Origin: Pelagibacteraceae bacterium AG-426-L23 | GTDB taxonomy: Bacteria > Pseudomonadota > Alphaproteobacteria > Pelagibacterales > Pelagibacteraceae | Assembly: GCA_003213115.1 (NCBI GenBank) | Contig: QCNU01000001.1 | Coordinates: forward strand, 558,001-622,000 | Reading direction: 5' to 3' | DNA length: 64,000 bases | Part shown: piece by piece, positions 47,137 to 56,663 of the stretch | Position numbering within the stretch: position 1 is the first letter of the stretch | Layout of the letters: every line of letters begins with the position of its first letter | Position numbers and translations under genes: made by a program | The notes under the pieces: model-generated | What the model saw: only the letters and a program-made list of their open reading frames with translations | What the model was told of the DNA's origin: nothing | The model's database searches: none

Positions 47137-47173
47137 TAAGTGTCTATAATATTATTATACACTTAGAAAGTGT
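47137..47173. promoter_or_regulatory. Three ACACTT/AAGTGT half-sites between the NrdJ-tail gene and NDUFA12 gene
   Basis: AAGTGT at 47138-47143 and 47168-47173 flank its inverted copy ACACTT at 47159-47164. The last two make a 15-base inverted repeat with a 3-base centre; the first two flank a TATAAT (47145-47150). The pattern looks like an operator over divergent promoters. ACAC/GTGT half-sites recall the NrdR box, but the usual 16-base box has 8 bases between them and here there are 7. Confidence 0.4.
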
Positions 47174-47192
47174 GTGGATTTATAAATTTAAC

Positions 47193-47549
47193 ATGTTCAA
47201 CCCAAAACAAATTTTTACCTGGTGGTATAGACAAACATTTGGAACCTTTTTAAAAACTTTATTTTTTGGAAAATTTGTGGGTAAAGATGAGTATGGCAAT
47301 AAGTACTACAAAAATAAAAAAAATGACAGGTGGGTAATTTACTCAAATAATGTTGACGCTTCTAAAATTACATCAGACTGGTTTCTATGGATGCATCACA
47401 CAATAAATGAGCCACCTAATAAGGATCAAAAAAAATATTCCTGGCAAAAAAAACATACAGAAAACTTAACTGGTACAGAAAAAGCTTATAAACCAAATAA
47501 AATTGTTAACTCAAATCAAAAAAAGAAATATGAAACTTGGAAAAATTAG
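47193..47549 (+). CDS. NDUFA12-family NADH:ubiquinone oxidoreductase accessory subunit
   Basis: A 118-residue homologue of mitochondrial complex I subunit NDUFA12 (B17.2), an accessory subunit shared by alphaproteobacteria and mitochondria. Typical segments are VGKDEYGNKYYKNKKNDRWVIYSN and SDWFLWMHHTINEPP followed by a tail containing KAYKPN. I use the ATG at 47193; an in-frame GTG at 47172 extends into the inverted-repeat region. The next gene overlaps its end, and the pair with DUF2155 is conserved in alphaproteobacteria. Confidence 0.88.
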   Translation: MFNPKQIFTWWYRQTFGTFLKTLFFGKFVGKDEYGNKYYKNKKNDRWVIYSNNVDASKITSDWFLWMHHTINEPPNKDQKKYSWQKKHTENLTGTEKAYKPNKIVNSNQKKKYETWKN

Positions 47550-48045
47550 ATTTTTTTTAATACTTTCTATTGGTTTTTTTGTTAATTCCTCTTTATTTTC
47601 AGAGGATAAGATTTCAACTGTACCTTTACTTAATTTAGAAGAACTGAAACCAAGTTTCGAAGAAGTCGAAAATGATGACATTAATAATCAATCTACACAC
47701 GAGTCTCGATTAAAAAAAAAAGAAAAAAAAATTCCGTCTTCAAAAAATAAAAGCGTTAACATGTTGGGTCTAGACAAGATTACAGCTAAGACCTCTGAAA
47801 TAAACATAAAAATAGGAGAAACAAAAAAATTTGGTTTGCTTGAAATAAAAGCTATCAAATGTGGAAAAGTTAACGATTCTAGAGAAGTATACGAAACGGC
47901 TTATATTCAGGTAAAGGATACATCTGATAATTCTGACAAGAAAGTATTTGTTTTTAATGGTTGGATATTTTCTACAAGTCCTTCACTAAGACCAATTGAT
48001 CATCCTGTATATGATTTATGGCTAGTTGGTTGTGAAAATGTTTAA
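47530..48045 (+). CDS. DUF2155 domain-containing protein
   Basis: A 171-residue secreted protein: signal peptide from the ATG at 47530 (MKLGKIRFFLILSIGFFVNSS), an acidic and lysine-rich linker, and a C-terminal DUF2155 domain with the family core FNGWIFSTSPSLRPIDHPVYDLWLVGC. Function unknown; the family travels with NDUFA12-type genes and accBC. An upstream TTG at 47503 is a less likely start. In many relatives aat lies between accC and this gene; here the two are convergent with interlocked stop codons and aat is absent. Confidence 0.82.
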   Translation: MKLGKIRFFLILSIGFFVNSSLFSEDKISTVPLLNLEELKPSFEEVENDDINNQSTHESRLKKKEKKIPSSKNKSVNMLGLDKITAKTSEINIKIGETKKFGLLEIKAIKCGKVNDSREVYETAYIQVKDTSDNSDKKVFVFNGWIFSTSPSLRPIDHPVYDLWLVGCENV

Positions 48046-49379
48046 AAGAATTTTTCCTTTTCAAGCCAATTAGTATCAAAGTTTGATTTAATGAATTTTT
48101 CGTGATTTAAAATTTTTTTATGAAGACCTATTGTTGTAGTAATACCTTCGATAACAAATTCATCTAAAGATCTTAAAGTTCTTTGAATTGCCTCTTGCCT
48201 ATTCCTTCCTTTACAAATAACTTTTGCTATCAAGCTGTCATAATAAGGAGTGATTTTACAACCTTGGAAAATAGAACCATCCACTCTTGTTCTAAAACCT
48301 GAAGGTTGATGGCAAACGCTTATTAATCCTGGACTGGGTTGAAAATTTAATTCTGGATCTTCCGCATTTATTCTACACTCTATAGAATGTCCTCTTGGAT
48401 CGATATCTGATTGTTTTAAGGCAGTATTACCTGAAAAAGCAATCCACATCTGTTCTTTTACAATATCTATTCCTGTTTGAACTTCAGTTACAGGATGCTC
48501 AACCTGAACTCTGGTGTTCATTTCTAAAAAATAAAATTTTCCCTTTTCAAAAATAAATTCTACAGTACCAGCACCCTCATAGCCAATTTTTTCAACCATT
48601 TTAACCGTTTTTTCTAAAAGGTTTTTTCTTTGCTCTTTATTTAAAACTGGACTAGGAGTTTCCTCTATTAATTTTTGGTGTCTTCTCTGAACTGAACAAT
48701 CTCTTTCACCTAAATGTACAGTGCCATTTTTTCCAGACATAATCTGAACTTCTATATGTCTTGGATTTTTAAAATATTTTTCAATATATAGCTCATCATT
48801 ACCAAAATATTTTTTTGCCTCACTTTTTGCGGTCAAGAATAAATTTTTCAATTGCGATTCTTCTTCAACAATTTTCATTCCTTTTCCTCCACCACCACCA
48901 GCAGCTTTTATTAAAACAGGATAACCTATTTCTTTGCTAATAGACTTTGCTTCTTCAAAGTCTTTAACAGCTCCTTCAGAGCCCTCTATTACTGGCAAAC
49001 CATTTTTTTTTGCAATTCTTTTGGCTTCAATTTTATCGCCCATTTGACTAATTAATTTTGAACTAGGACCAATAAATTTAATACCATGTTTGGTGACAAC
49101 GTCAGCAAACTTAGCATTCTCTGAGAGAAAACCGTAACCCGGATGAATAGCTTCAGCACCAGTTAAATCAACTGCTGACATAAGTGAAGAAATATTTAAA
49201 TAACTATTTTGAGGTTGATGTGAACCTATACAAACACTTTCATCAGCTAATCTTACATGCATTGCGTCAGCGTCAACATCAGAATGAACTGCTACAGTAG
49301 AAATTCCCCACTCCTTACAAGCTCTAATAACTCTAACAGCTATTTCTCCTCTGTTAGCTATTAAAACTTTTTTAAACAT
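48042..49379 (-). CDS. accC: Acetyl-CoA carboxylase biotin carboxylase subunit
   Basis: A 445-residue biotin carboxylase that carboxylates the biotin on AccB with ATP and bicarbonate. It has the start FKKVLIANRGEIAVRVIRA, the glycine-rich ATP loop IKAAGGGGGKGM, HLGERDCSVQRRHQKLIEE and the catalytic ENxRxQVEHPVTE-type segment MNTRVQVEHPVTE. It follows accB by 5 bases. The gene feeds fatty-acid synthesis, for which fabD, fabG and acpP are also in this window. Confidence 0.97.
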   Translation of the reverse strand: MFKKVLIANRGEIAVRVIRACKEWGISTVAVHSDVDADAMHVRLADESVCIGSHQPQNSYLNISSLMSAVDLTGAEAIHPGYGFLSENAKFADVVTKHGIKFIGPSSKLISQMGDKIEAKRIAKKNGLPVIEGSEGAVKDFEEAKSISKEIGYPVLIKAAGGGGGKGMKIVEEESQLKNLFLTAKSEAKKYFGNDELYIEKYFKNPRHIEVQIMSGKNGTVHLGERDCSVQRRHQKLIEETPSPVLNKEQRKNLLEKTVKMVEKIGYEGAGTVEFIFEKGKFYFLEMNTRVQVEHPVTEVQTGIDIVKEQMWIAFSGNTALKQSDIDPRGHSIECRINAEDPELNFQPSPGLISVCHQPSGFRTRVDGSIFQGCKITPYYDSLIAKVICKGRNRQEAIQRTLRSLDEFVIEGITTTIGLHKKILNHEKFIKSNFDTNWLEKEKFF

Positions 49380-49384
49380 TTTAT

Positions 49385-49807
49385 TTATTTCAAAAGAACT
49401 AGACTTTGTCCGAACTCAACTGGTTGGCCATCTTTAACCAATACCTCTTTCACTACTCCATCATTAGTAGAAGGTATATGATTCATCGTTTTCATTGCCT
49501 CAACAATCATAACTGTCTGACCTTTTTTGATTTTATCGCCTACTTCAATAAATTTTTTACCGCCTGGTTCGGGAGCAAGATATGCAGTGCCAATTATTGG
49601 AGATTTAATTCTTACACTGTTATCATCGTCTGATAAAACAGCTTTATTACTTGGTGTGACCTTACTAGGTTTTTGAATTTCAGTGGCAGATTTTGATGCT
49701 TTTGAAACCTTAATTTTCTTGTCTCCATCTTGATATTCAAGTTCTGTTAAATTGAATTCATCCAAATTTTCTACTAGTTCTTTTATAAGCTTTTTATCAA
49801 TTTTCAT
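49385..49807 (-). CDS. accB: Biotin carboxyl carrier protein of acetyl-CoA carboxylase
   Basis: A 140-residue BCCP. The C-terminal biotinyl domain has the target lysine in VEAMKTMNHI and the flanking hammerhead strands (IKSPIIGTAYLAPEPGGKKFIEVGD). The N-terminal 30 residues form the helix that binds AccC, followed by a short linker. It overlaps aroQ by 11 bases. Confidence 0.96.
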   Translation of the reverse strand: MKIDKKLIKELVENLDEFNLTELEYQDGDKKIKVSKASKSATEIQKPSKVTPSNKAVLSDDDNSVRIKSPIIGTAYLAPEPGGKKFIEVGDKIKKGQTVMIVEAMKTMNHIPSTNDGVVKEVLVKDGQPVEFGQSLVLLK

Positions 49808-50243
49808 TTTTTAAAATATTTTTAGTTGCCTCAAGCGCCATTATATATCCTTTGACTCCAAAACCACAAATTATACCTGTAGCAGCTTTACTAATTAATG
49901 ATTTATGCCTGAATTCTTCTCTATTGTAAATATTTGTTATATGCAGTTCAATTATTGGAATTTTTAAAACCATCAATGCATCTAAAATTGAGACTGAAGT
50001 ATGTGTATAACCTGCGGCATTTATAATTAGACCAGAATATTTGTTTCTACACTCCTGAATTAGGCTAACTATTTCACCCTCGATATTGGACTGTTTAAAA
50101 GTTAATTCTATATTATTTTTAGCTGCAAAATCTAAACATTCTGTCTCAATCTTCTTTAAGGAAATATCTCCGTATTTCTCTTTTTCTCTCTCCCCTAAAA
50201 GGTTAAGATTAGGTCCGTTAATAACAATAATTTTATATTTCAT
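49797..50243 (-). CDS. aroQ: 3-dehydroquinate dehydratase, type II
   Basis: A 148-residue type II dehydroquinase of the shikimate pathway. The active-site tyrosine loop is in NLLGEREKEKYG, NAAGYTHTSVSILDAL provides substrate-binding residues, and ELHITNIYNREEFRHKS the catalytic histidine region. The order aroQ-accB-accC is standard in alphaproteobacteria. Divergent from thiS across 33 bases. Confidence 0.95.
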   Translation of the reverse strand: MKYKIIVINGPNLNLLGEREKEKYGDISLKKIETECLDFAAKNNIELTFKQSNIEGEIVSLIQECRNKYSGLIINAAGYTHTSVSILDALMVLKIPIIELHITNIYNREEFRHKSLISKAATGIICGFGVKGYIMALEATKNILKNEN

Positions 50244-50276
50244 TGTTTTGGTATAGAATAAATTCTTAACTCAAAT

Positions 50277-50480
50277 ATGGCAACAATACAATTAAATGGT
50301 CGTAAAATTTCAGTAAAACAAAAGCTTTCTATAACTGGTTTATTAATTAAATATAAAATAGATCATAAAAAAGTGGCCATAGAGTTAAATGGAAAAATAA
50401 TATCTAAAAATATGTATAAAAAAAAAATTATTAAAGCAAACGACAAAATAGAGGTCGTTCATTTTATTGGTGGAGGTTAA
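50277..50480 (+). CDS. thiS: Sulfur carrier protein ThiS
   Basis: A 67-residue ubiquitin-like carrier ending in the required diglycine (HFIGGG). Its C-terminal thiocarboxylate supplies sulfur for the thiazole ring of thiamin, used by ThiG, encoded immediately after. There is no space for a TPP riboswitch in the 33-base region upstream. Confidence 0.92.
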   Translation: MATIQLNGRKISVKQKLSITGLLIKYKIDHKKVAIELNGKIISKNMYKKKIIKANDKIEVVHFIGGG

Positions 50481-51257
50481 GTGGCTAAAAAAGATTTACT
50501 CAAAATAGGTAACAAAGTTTTAAGATCAAGATTAATAGTTGGTACCGGAAAGTACAAAAATTTTGCAGAAACAGCATCAGCAGTAAAAGCTTCAGGTGCA
50601 GATATGGTTACTGTTGCAGTAAGAAGAGTTAATATCTTAGACAAAAAAAAACCTCTCTTAATGGACTATTTAAACCCTAAGAAAATAATATATTTACCAA
50701 ACACAGCCGGATGTTTTACATCGAATGACGCTTTAAGGACCTTAAGATTAGCCAGAGAAATAGGTGGATGGAAAATGGTTAAATTAGAAGTACTCGGAGA
50801 TAAAAAAACTTTATTTCCAAACATGGTAGAAACTTTGAAATCTACAAAAGTTTTAGTCAAAGAAGGTTTTCAAGTTTTAGTTTATTGTAGCGACGATCCT
50901 TTGTTGGCAAAAAAGTTAGAAGATTTAGGAGCATCAGCAATTATGCCTTTAGCATCACCTATTGGTTCAGGCTTAGGAATTCAGAATAAAGTTAATTTGT
51001 CTATTATAATCAAACAGTCAAAAGTACCTGTAATAGTTGATGCTGGTATCGGGACAGCTTCAGATGCAGCTATTGCAATGGAATTAGGTTGTGATGGTGT
51101 TTTAATCAATACAGCAATAGCAAAAGCAAAAAAACCAATTTTAATGGCTACTTCTTTTAAAAATGCCGTTATAGCAGGCAGACAATCTTATTTAGCTGGA
51201 AGAATGCAAAAGAATTATTTTGGAGCAGCAAGTTCACCTAAAAAAGGAATAATTTAA
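50481..51257 (+). CDS. thiG: Thiazole synthase ThiG
   Basis: A 258-residue TIM-barrel enzyme that condenses DXP, dehydroglycine and ThiS thiocarboxylate into the thiazole phosphate of thiamin. [35 protein letters not shown] includes the family start, VKLEVLGD the Schiff-base lysine region, and [31 protein letters not shown] the phosphate site. GTG start directly after the thiS stop, with GGAGG inside the last thiS codons as ribosome-binding site. Confidence 0.95.
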   Translation: MAKKDLLKIGNKVLRSRLIVGTGKYKNFAETASAVKASGADMVTVAVRRVNILDKKKPLLMDYLNPKKIIYLPNTAGCFTSNDALRTLRLAREIGGWKMVKLEVLGDKKTLFPNMVETLKSTKVLVKEGFQVLVYCSDDPLLAKKLEDLGASAIMPLASPIGSGLGIQNKVNLSIIIKQSKVPVIVDAGIGTASDAAIAMELGCDGVLINTAIAKAKKPILMATSFKNAVIAGRQSYLAGRMQKNYFGAASSPKKGII

Positions 51258-53077
51258 CTAACCTTTTTTTTTCTAACCCATAATGTACGCCCAAGACTAA
51301 CCTTACCCTTTTGTAATTTTTTTTTGTTTTTATTGTCTTTTTTTTCTTCAGTTAGCTTAACTACTTTTGTTGTATTTTTTTTAAAATCTATTCTCGCGTT
51401 ATCAATTTTATTTATATTTTCAATTTTATTAACTATTTTTTTATTTTTATTAAGTAATTGTATTTTATACTCTGGAACTATAAGAGCGGAATCACCCATA
51501 AACTCTATTTTAAAATTATATTTATTTTCAAAATAATTAATTTCTTTAGATAATTGAGAGTCGATATAAAGTTTAATTTTATCTGGCACATTGACATTTA
51601 TAAATTTAATTTTATTTGTAAACGCCAACATCTCAATTTTTTTTATTATTTTTAAAGCAAAAGACTCCATTGATAAATTGGTCTCCCACTTAATAGATCC
51701 TTCTCTTAATCTTTGTCTTGTCATTTCCAAAAGCCCAAAACTACTTATTCTACCTATTTGAATTCTAGCTCTATCTTTTCTAATACTTTCACGCATTTTT
51801 TTTTCTACAATTCTTCTGTTGTAAAAATTTAACATATCAATAAAATCAATTACTATAAGACCAGAAAGGTCTCTTATTTTTATTTGTCTACTAATTTCCT
51901 CAGCAGCTTCAACATTTGTATTTAAAGCAGTTTTTTCAATATTAGTTTGCTTTGTAGATTGTCCTGAGTTGATATCTATCGCTACTAAAGCTTCTGTTGG
52001 ATTAATAACTAAATAGCCACCAGACTTAAGTTTTACTACTGGTTCAAAAATATTATTTAGTTCTTTTTCAATTCCAACATCGTGGAATAAAGGTATTTTT
52101 CCTCTATATTTTTTTATAAACTTAACACTTTTTGGCATAAGCTCTTTCATAAATGATTTGGCTTTTTGATACCCTTCATTACCGTCAACATAAATATTTT
52201 TAGTTTCGTTGTCGTATATATCTCTCAAGGCTCTTTTGATTATATCTCCTTCTTCATAAATTAAAGCCGGAGCATTAGATTCTACGGCTTTACTTTTAAT
52301 TTGGTCCCATGTGGTAATCGTGTTTTGAAAATCTTTTTCAATTTCATTTTTTGTTTTATTAGCTCCAGCGGTTCTAACAATTACACCCATACTTTTTGGT
52401 ATTTCAATATCATTTAAAATACTTCTAATTTTTGATCTATCAGTAGGATTAAATATTTTTCTGGAAATCCCTCCGCCTTTAGCAGTGTTTGGCATTAAAA
52501 CGACATATTTTCCAGCAAGAGAAATAAAGGTAGTCAGTGCAGCTCCTTTTTGTCCTCTTTCCTCTTTAAGAACTTGAACTAAAATTACCTGACCAGGTTT
52601 GATTACTTCTTGAATTCTATACTTTTTTAAACCGTAGGAATTTTTAAGTTTTTCTCTATAGTTTTTTTTTGTATTTTTTTCCTCTACTTTACCATTAGTC
52701 GAAGAATCAACTTCTGAAGTTGTAAGTTTATTATTTTCATTTTCATTATCATTTATTTCTTCAGGATTAGTATTTTTCAGGTCCTCTCTGATTTTTTCCT
52801 CTACTTCTTGCAGTCTATCTTTATCTTCAGTAGGTATTTGATAATAGTCAGACTGAATATCATTAAAAGCTAAAAAACCTTGTCTAACCCTTCCAAAGTT
52901 TACGAAAGCTGCTTGAAGAGAAGGCTCAACTCTACTTATTGTTCCAAGATAAATATTGTTTTTAAAATTTAGACGATTCTTATCTTCGTATTCGTACTCT
53001 TCAATAGTAGTTTTTGACTTGAGAACGATTCTAGTTTCATCTGGATGCGATGCATCAATATATAAATTTTTTTCCAT
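51254..53077 (-). CDS. Ribonuclease E/G family endoribonuclease without zinc link
   Basis: A 607-residue RNase E/G catalytic protein that processes rRNA and degrades mRNA. It has the S1 domain (about 36-170, split by an acidic/asparagine-rich insertion at 100-140), the 5'-sensor region, and the DNase I-like core with the catalytic aspartates D368 ([10 protein letters not shown]) and D411 (LIVIDFIDM). The CPxC zinc link that normally follows RQRLR is replaced by [19 protein letters not shown]; the protein contains no cysteine at all. The tail is short and basic, so no RNase E-like degradosome scaffold exists. Length lies between RNase G and RNase E. Confidence 0.92.
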   Translation of the reverse strand: MEKNLYIDASHPDETRIVLKSKTTIEEYEYEDKNRLNFKNNIYLGTISRVEPSLQAAFVNFGRVRQGFLAFNDIQSDYYQIPTEDKDRLQEVEEKIREDLKNTNPEEINDNENENNKLTTSEVDSSTNGKVEEKNTKKNYREKLKNSYGLKKYRIQEVIKPGQVILVQVLKEERGQKGAALTTFISLAGKYVVLMPNTAKGGGISRKIFNPTDRSKIRSILNDIEIPKSMGVIVRTAGANKTKNEIEKDFQNTITTWDQIKSKAVESNAPALIYEEGDIIKRALRDIYDNETKNIYVDGNEGYQKAKSFMKELMPKSVKFIKKYRGKIPLFHDVGIEKELNNIFEPVVKLKSGGYLVINPTEALVAIDINSGQSTKQTNIEKTALNTNVEAAEEISRQIKIRDLSGLIVIDFIDMLNFYNRRIVEKKMRESIRKDRARIQIGRISSFGLLEMTRQRLREGSIKWETNLSMESFALKIIKKIEMLAFTNKIKFINVNVPDKIKLYIDSQLSKEINYFENKYNFKIEFMGDSALIVPEYKIQLLNKNKKIVNKIENINKIDNARIDFKKNTTKVVKLTEEKKDNKNKKKLQKGKVSLGRTLWVRKKKVS

Positions 53078-53225
53078 GTAAATTGAATTCCTTTAATAAT
53101 TGTATTTGAATCTTTTTTGAGATTTTTCATTTTAATAATATACAAAATTTTAACGATAATTTCATCTTTTATTGTAGATAATTAATGCCTTAAGAAAGCC
53201 AAAATTTAAGCATTTAAATTGTTTT

Positions 53226-55574
53226 ATGAAAAGGTTTTTAAATTATTCAGTTAAAATTGGAATCGGAGTTGTAATATTTTTATTTATTTTGATTTTCTCT
53301 GCATTTTGGTATTTTTCAGCTGGGCTACCAGACTATAAAAAGCTTTCAACCTATCAACCACCTGTTTCAAGCAGAGTATATGCAGAGAATGGAAAACTAA
53401 TTGCTGAATATGCAATAGAAAAGAGACTTTTTATACCATTTAATTCTATACCTAAAAAAGTAATTAACTCGTTCTTGTCTGCAGAAGATAAAAATTTTTT
53501 TAGTCACCCTGGAATTGATGCAAAAGGAATTTTAAGAGCAACAATTAGTAACGTTGATAATATATTAAACAATAAAAGATTAGAGGGCGCTTCAACAATA
53601 ACACAACAAGTTGCTAAAAATTTTTTACTCACTAATGAGGTATCATTAAAAAGAAAGATTAAAGAGGCAATCCTAGCCTTTAGAATTGAAAAAGCATACA
53701 CTAAACAAAGAATACTTGAATTATACTTAAATCAAATTTACTTAGGCGAAGGTACTTACGGTGTTGCTGCTGCTAGTTTAGAATATTTTAATAAATCAGT
53801 TAAAGAATTAAATTATTCAGAGGCTGCTCTATTAGCTGCCTTACCCAAAGCCCCAAGCAAATACAATCCTTTTAAGTACCCAGAAATTGCTAAGATAAGA
53901 AGAAATTTAGTTTTAAATAATTTAAACGATAATGGATTTATTAATAAAAATCAGCTTTCAGAGTATAAAAAAAGTGAAATTAAATTAAAAAAGAGAAAGA
54001 TAGAGCTAGTTGATGAGGCAAATTCTTATTCTGAAGAAGTAAGAAGAATAACAAAAGAAAATTATGGATTTAAAAAGTTATACGAAGAAGGTTTGTCAAT
54101 AAAAACACCTATAGATTTAAATTATCAAATTTATGCTCAAAATGCTTTAAGAAAGGGAATAGAGTCTTACGACAGAAGACACGGATGGAGAGGACCCATA
54201 ACAAATAGATTTAAAGATAAATCTTGGAAAAAAAAAATAAAAGAACATAAAATTGATCCAACATTAGGATGGAACTTTGCAGAAGTAGAGGAAATTTCTG
54301 AAAACGGTTTATTTATTAAAGTTTTAGAAAATAATGAAAAAAGCAATATCTTTTTAAAAGATATCAATTGGGCTGTTAAAAAAGATATTTTTAAAAGCTT
54401 TAAATCTGGCGATATAATTTTTGTTAAAAAAAATAAAAAAAATTTTTGGGAATTAAAACAGTATCCTAAAGTTAATGGTGCGATAGTTGTATTAGACCCA
54501 TTCACTGGAAAAGTAAAAGCCTTGGTAGGAGGATTTAGCTATAAATCGAGTGAATTTAATAGAGCAACACAAGCGAAGAGACAACCAGGGTCTGCCTTCA
54601 AACCTTTTGTTTATGCCGCTGCATTAGAAAACTTTTATATGCCTAATTCCATAATTCTAGATGCACCATTCATTGTAGAACAAGGAGTTGGTTTAAAAGA
54701 TTGGAAACCTGAAAACTATGGTAAAAAATTTTATGGACCATCAACATTAAGAAAAGGAATCGAATATTCTAGAAATTTAATGACCGTAAGGATTTCTGAA
54801 AAATTAGGTTTAAACAAAATATTAGAATTATCAAAAAACTTAGATATTTACGAGGATATACCAGAGCTTTTATCTGTATCATTAGGTTCCGCTGAAACAA
54901 CTCTATTAGATATTTCAGCAGCTTACGCATCATTTCCTAATGGAGGAAAAAAAATTACTCCAATTTTAATAAATAGAATTCAGGACAGAAGGGGAAAGAC
55001 AATATTTAATTCTGATAAAAGAGAGTGTGTTGGCTGTGATAGAGTTAGAATAGAATCCGAAGAACTACCAAAAATTATTGACAATCATGAACAAGTTTTT
55101 AGTAAAGAGACGGCTTATCAAATGACTTCAATATTAGAGGGGGCTATAAAAAGAGGAACTGGAAAAAAACTGAGGGATCTTAATGTTCCTCTAGCAGGCA
55201 AAACAGGCACAACTAATAATAATTATGATGCCTGGTTTGTTGGATTTAGTTCTAATTTGGTTATAGGTGTATATATAGGATTTGATCAACCAAAGTCTCT
55301 AGGACGATATGAAACTGGAGCTAAAGCAGCATTACCAATTTTTAAAAACTTCGTTAAAAATGCTCTATACGAAGATGATTTTAAAGAATTTTCAATACCT
55401 AATACAATTTATTTTGCACCGATAAATTATAATTCAGGAGAGTTTGAAGATTTTGAAAATTCAAAGGCTATAATTGAAGCATTTAAACAAAGAGATATAA
55501 ACAACATGAAAAATAAAAGTTTAGATAGTAAAAGTAATTATGGTAAATTAATTAAGTTTAGGCAATTTTACTAA
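53226..55574 (+). CDS. Penicillin-binding protein 1A (bifunctional)
   Basis: A 782-residue class A PBP. After one N-terminal membrane helix comes the glycosyltransferase domain (GT51) with EDKNFFSHPGID, GASTITQQVAKNFLL and KIKEAILAFRIEKAYTKQRILELYLNQIYLGEGTYGV. An OB-like insertion leads to the transpeptidase: active-site serine in RQPGSAFKPFVY, SRN triad, KTGTTNN. It polymerises and cross-links peptidoglycan. It fits the mrcA/ponA lineage and is followed directly by prfB (TAATG), a common alphaproteobacterial order. Confidence 0.95.
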   Translation: MKRFLNYSVKIGIGVVIFLFILIFSAFWYFSAGLPDYKKLSTYQPPVSSRVYAENGKLIAEYAIEKRLFIPFNSIPKKVINSFLSAEDKNFFSHPGIDAKGILRATISNVDNILNNKRLEGASTITQQVAKNFLLTNEVSLKRKIKEAILAFRIEKAYTKQRILELYLNQIYLGEGTYGVAAASLEYFNKSVKELNYSEAALLAALPKAPSKYNPFKYPEIAKIRRNLVLNNLNDNGFINKNQLSEYKKSEIKLKKRKIELVDEANSYSEEVRRITKENYGFKKLYEEGLSIKTPIDLNYQIYAQNALRKGIESYDRRHGWRGPITNRFKDKSWKKKIKEHKIDPTLGWNFAEVEEISENGLFIKVLENNEKSNIFLKDINWAVKKDIFKSFKSGDIIFVKKNKKNFWELKQYPKVNGAIVVLDPFTGKVKALVGGFSYKSSEFNRATQAKRQPGSAFKPFVYAAALENFYMPNSIILDAPFIVEQGVGLKDWKPENYGKKFYGPSTLRKGIEYSRNLMTVRISEKLGLNKILELSKNLDIYEDIPELLSVSLGSAETTLLDISAAYASFPNGGKKITPILINRIQDRRGKTIFNSDKRECVGCDRVRIESEELPKIIDNHEQVFSKETAYQMTSILEGAIKRGTGKKLRDLNVPLAGKTGTTNNNYDAWFVGFSSNLVIGVYIGFDQPKSLGRYETGAKAALPIFKNFVKNALYEDDFKEFSIPNTIYFAPINYNSGEFEDFENSKAIIEAFKQRDINNMKNKSLDSKSNYGKLIKFRQFY

Positions 55575-56663
55575 TGGAAACATTTGAAACTAAATTAAGT
55601 TTATCAAAAAAAATCCTCGAAAATATTAGGGGGTATCTTTGAAAAAAATAAAATCAAGTCTAAATTAAACGACCTTAATATTATTTCATCGAAAGACAAT
55701 TTCTGGAAAGATAAGAACAAAGTAAAAAAAATTGTAAAAGAAAAAACATTATATGAAAATATAATTAATTCTTTCCAAAACTCTCAATTAGAAATAGCAA
55801 ATTTAGAAGATCTTTACTCTTTAGCATTGGAAGAAAAAAACGACGAAATTTCAAAAGATTGTGAAAAAAAAATTGATTTTGTTTTAAATGATCTTAAAAA
55901 AAATGAAATTAATTGTTTTTTGTCGGGTGAAAATGACGGTTTTGACATTTATTTAGAAATTCATGCTGGTGCTGGAGGGACCGAAAGTCAGGATTGGGCT
56001 GAAATGTTACGAAGAATGTATTTAAAATGGTTTGATAAAAAATCTTTTGGTTATGAAATAATAAGCGAACACAAAGGTGAGGAGGCAGGTATTAAATCCT
56101 GTACTTTAAAAGTTAATGGTGACTATGTTTACGGATTAATGAAAAATGAATCGGGTGTTCATAGGCTGGTAAGAATATCGCCTTTTGATAGCGGAGCACG
56201 TAGACATACGAGCTTTGCAAGTATCTGGGTTTATCCAGCTATCGATGACGAGATAGATATTAAATTTGATGAGAAAGATTTGAGAATAGATACCTATCGA
56301 TCGAGTGGCGCAGGAGGCCAACATGTTAACACCACTGATAGCGCAGTGAGGATTACTCACATCCCCTCAAAAATAGTAGTCCAATGTCAGAATGAGAGAT
56401 CACAGCATAAAAATAAGGAAACTTGTTACAAAATGTTAAAAGCGAGACTTTATGAATATGAAATGCAAAAGAGGGAAAAAGAGAATCAAAAAAATATGAG
56501 TAGTAAAACTGATATTGGATGGGGACATCAAATTAGATCATATGTGTTACAACCTTATAGGTTAGTAAAAGATTTAAGACATAAAGTTGAGAATACCAAT
56601 CCTGAAGATGTTCTGAACGGCAATATTGATCAATTTATTGAAGCGGGACTTTTTAAATCATAA
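55574..56663 (+). CDS. prfB: Peptide chain release factor 2 (programmed +1 frameshift)
   Basis: RF2 recognises UGA and UAA stop codons. The gene starts with the ATG that overlaps the PBP1A stop and reads 22 codons to an in-frame TGA at 55640-55642; a +1 shift at CTT-T then opens the main frame to 56663, giving 362 residues, as expected for RF2. The downstream part has FWKD near residue 45, the stop-recognition SPF in ISPFDSGARRHTSF and the catalytic GGQ in RSSGAGGQHVNTTDSAVRITH. Without the shift only a 22-residue peptide would be made. It overlaps the AsmA-like gene by one base. Confidence 0.97.
55628..55642 (+). promoter_or_regulatory. RF2 programmed +1 frameshift signal
   Basis: AGG GGG TAT CTT TGA: an internal Shine-Dalgarno-like AGGGGG, then a TAT codon, the slippery CTT and the in-frame UGA stop. 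This is base for base the arrangement of E. coli prfB, except that the base after TGA is A rather than C. When RF2 is scarce, ribosomes pause at UGA and shift into the main frame, so RF2 controls its own level. Confidence 0.95.

Noticed and set aside
47503-47529. TTG start for the DUF2155 gene
   Set aside because: The ATG at 47530 puts the signal peptide directly at the N-terminus.
50244-50276. TPP riboswitch upstream of thiS
   Set aside because: The 33-base gap is far too short and none of the conserved THI-box motifs are present; the region upstream is aroQ coding sequence.
55640-55642. In-frame TGA in prfB as a nonsense mutation or sequencing error
   Set aside because: The flanking AGGGGG-TAT-CTT context is the known RF2 frameshift signal, and the rest of the gene is intact in the +1 frame.
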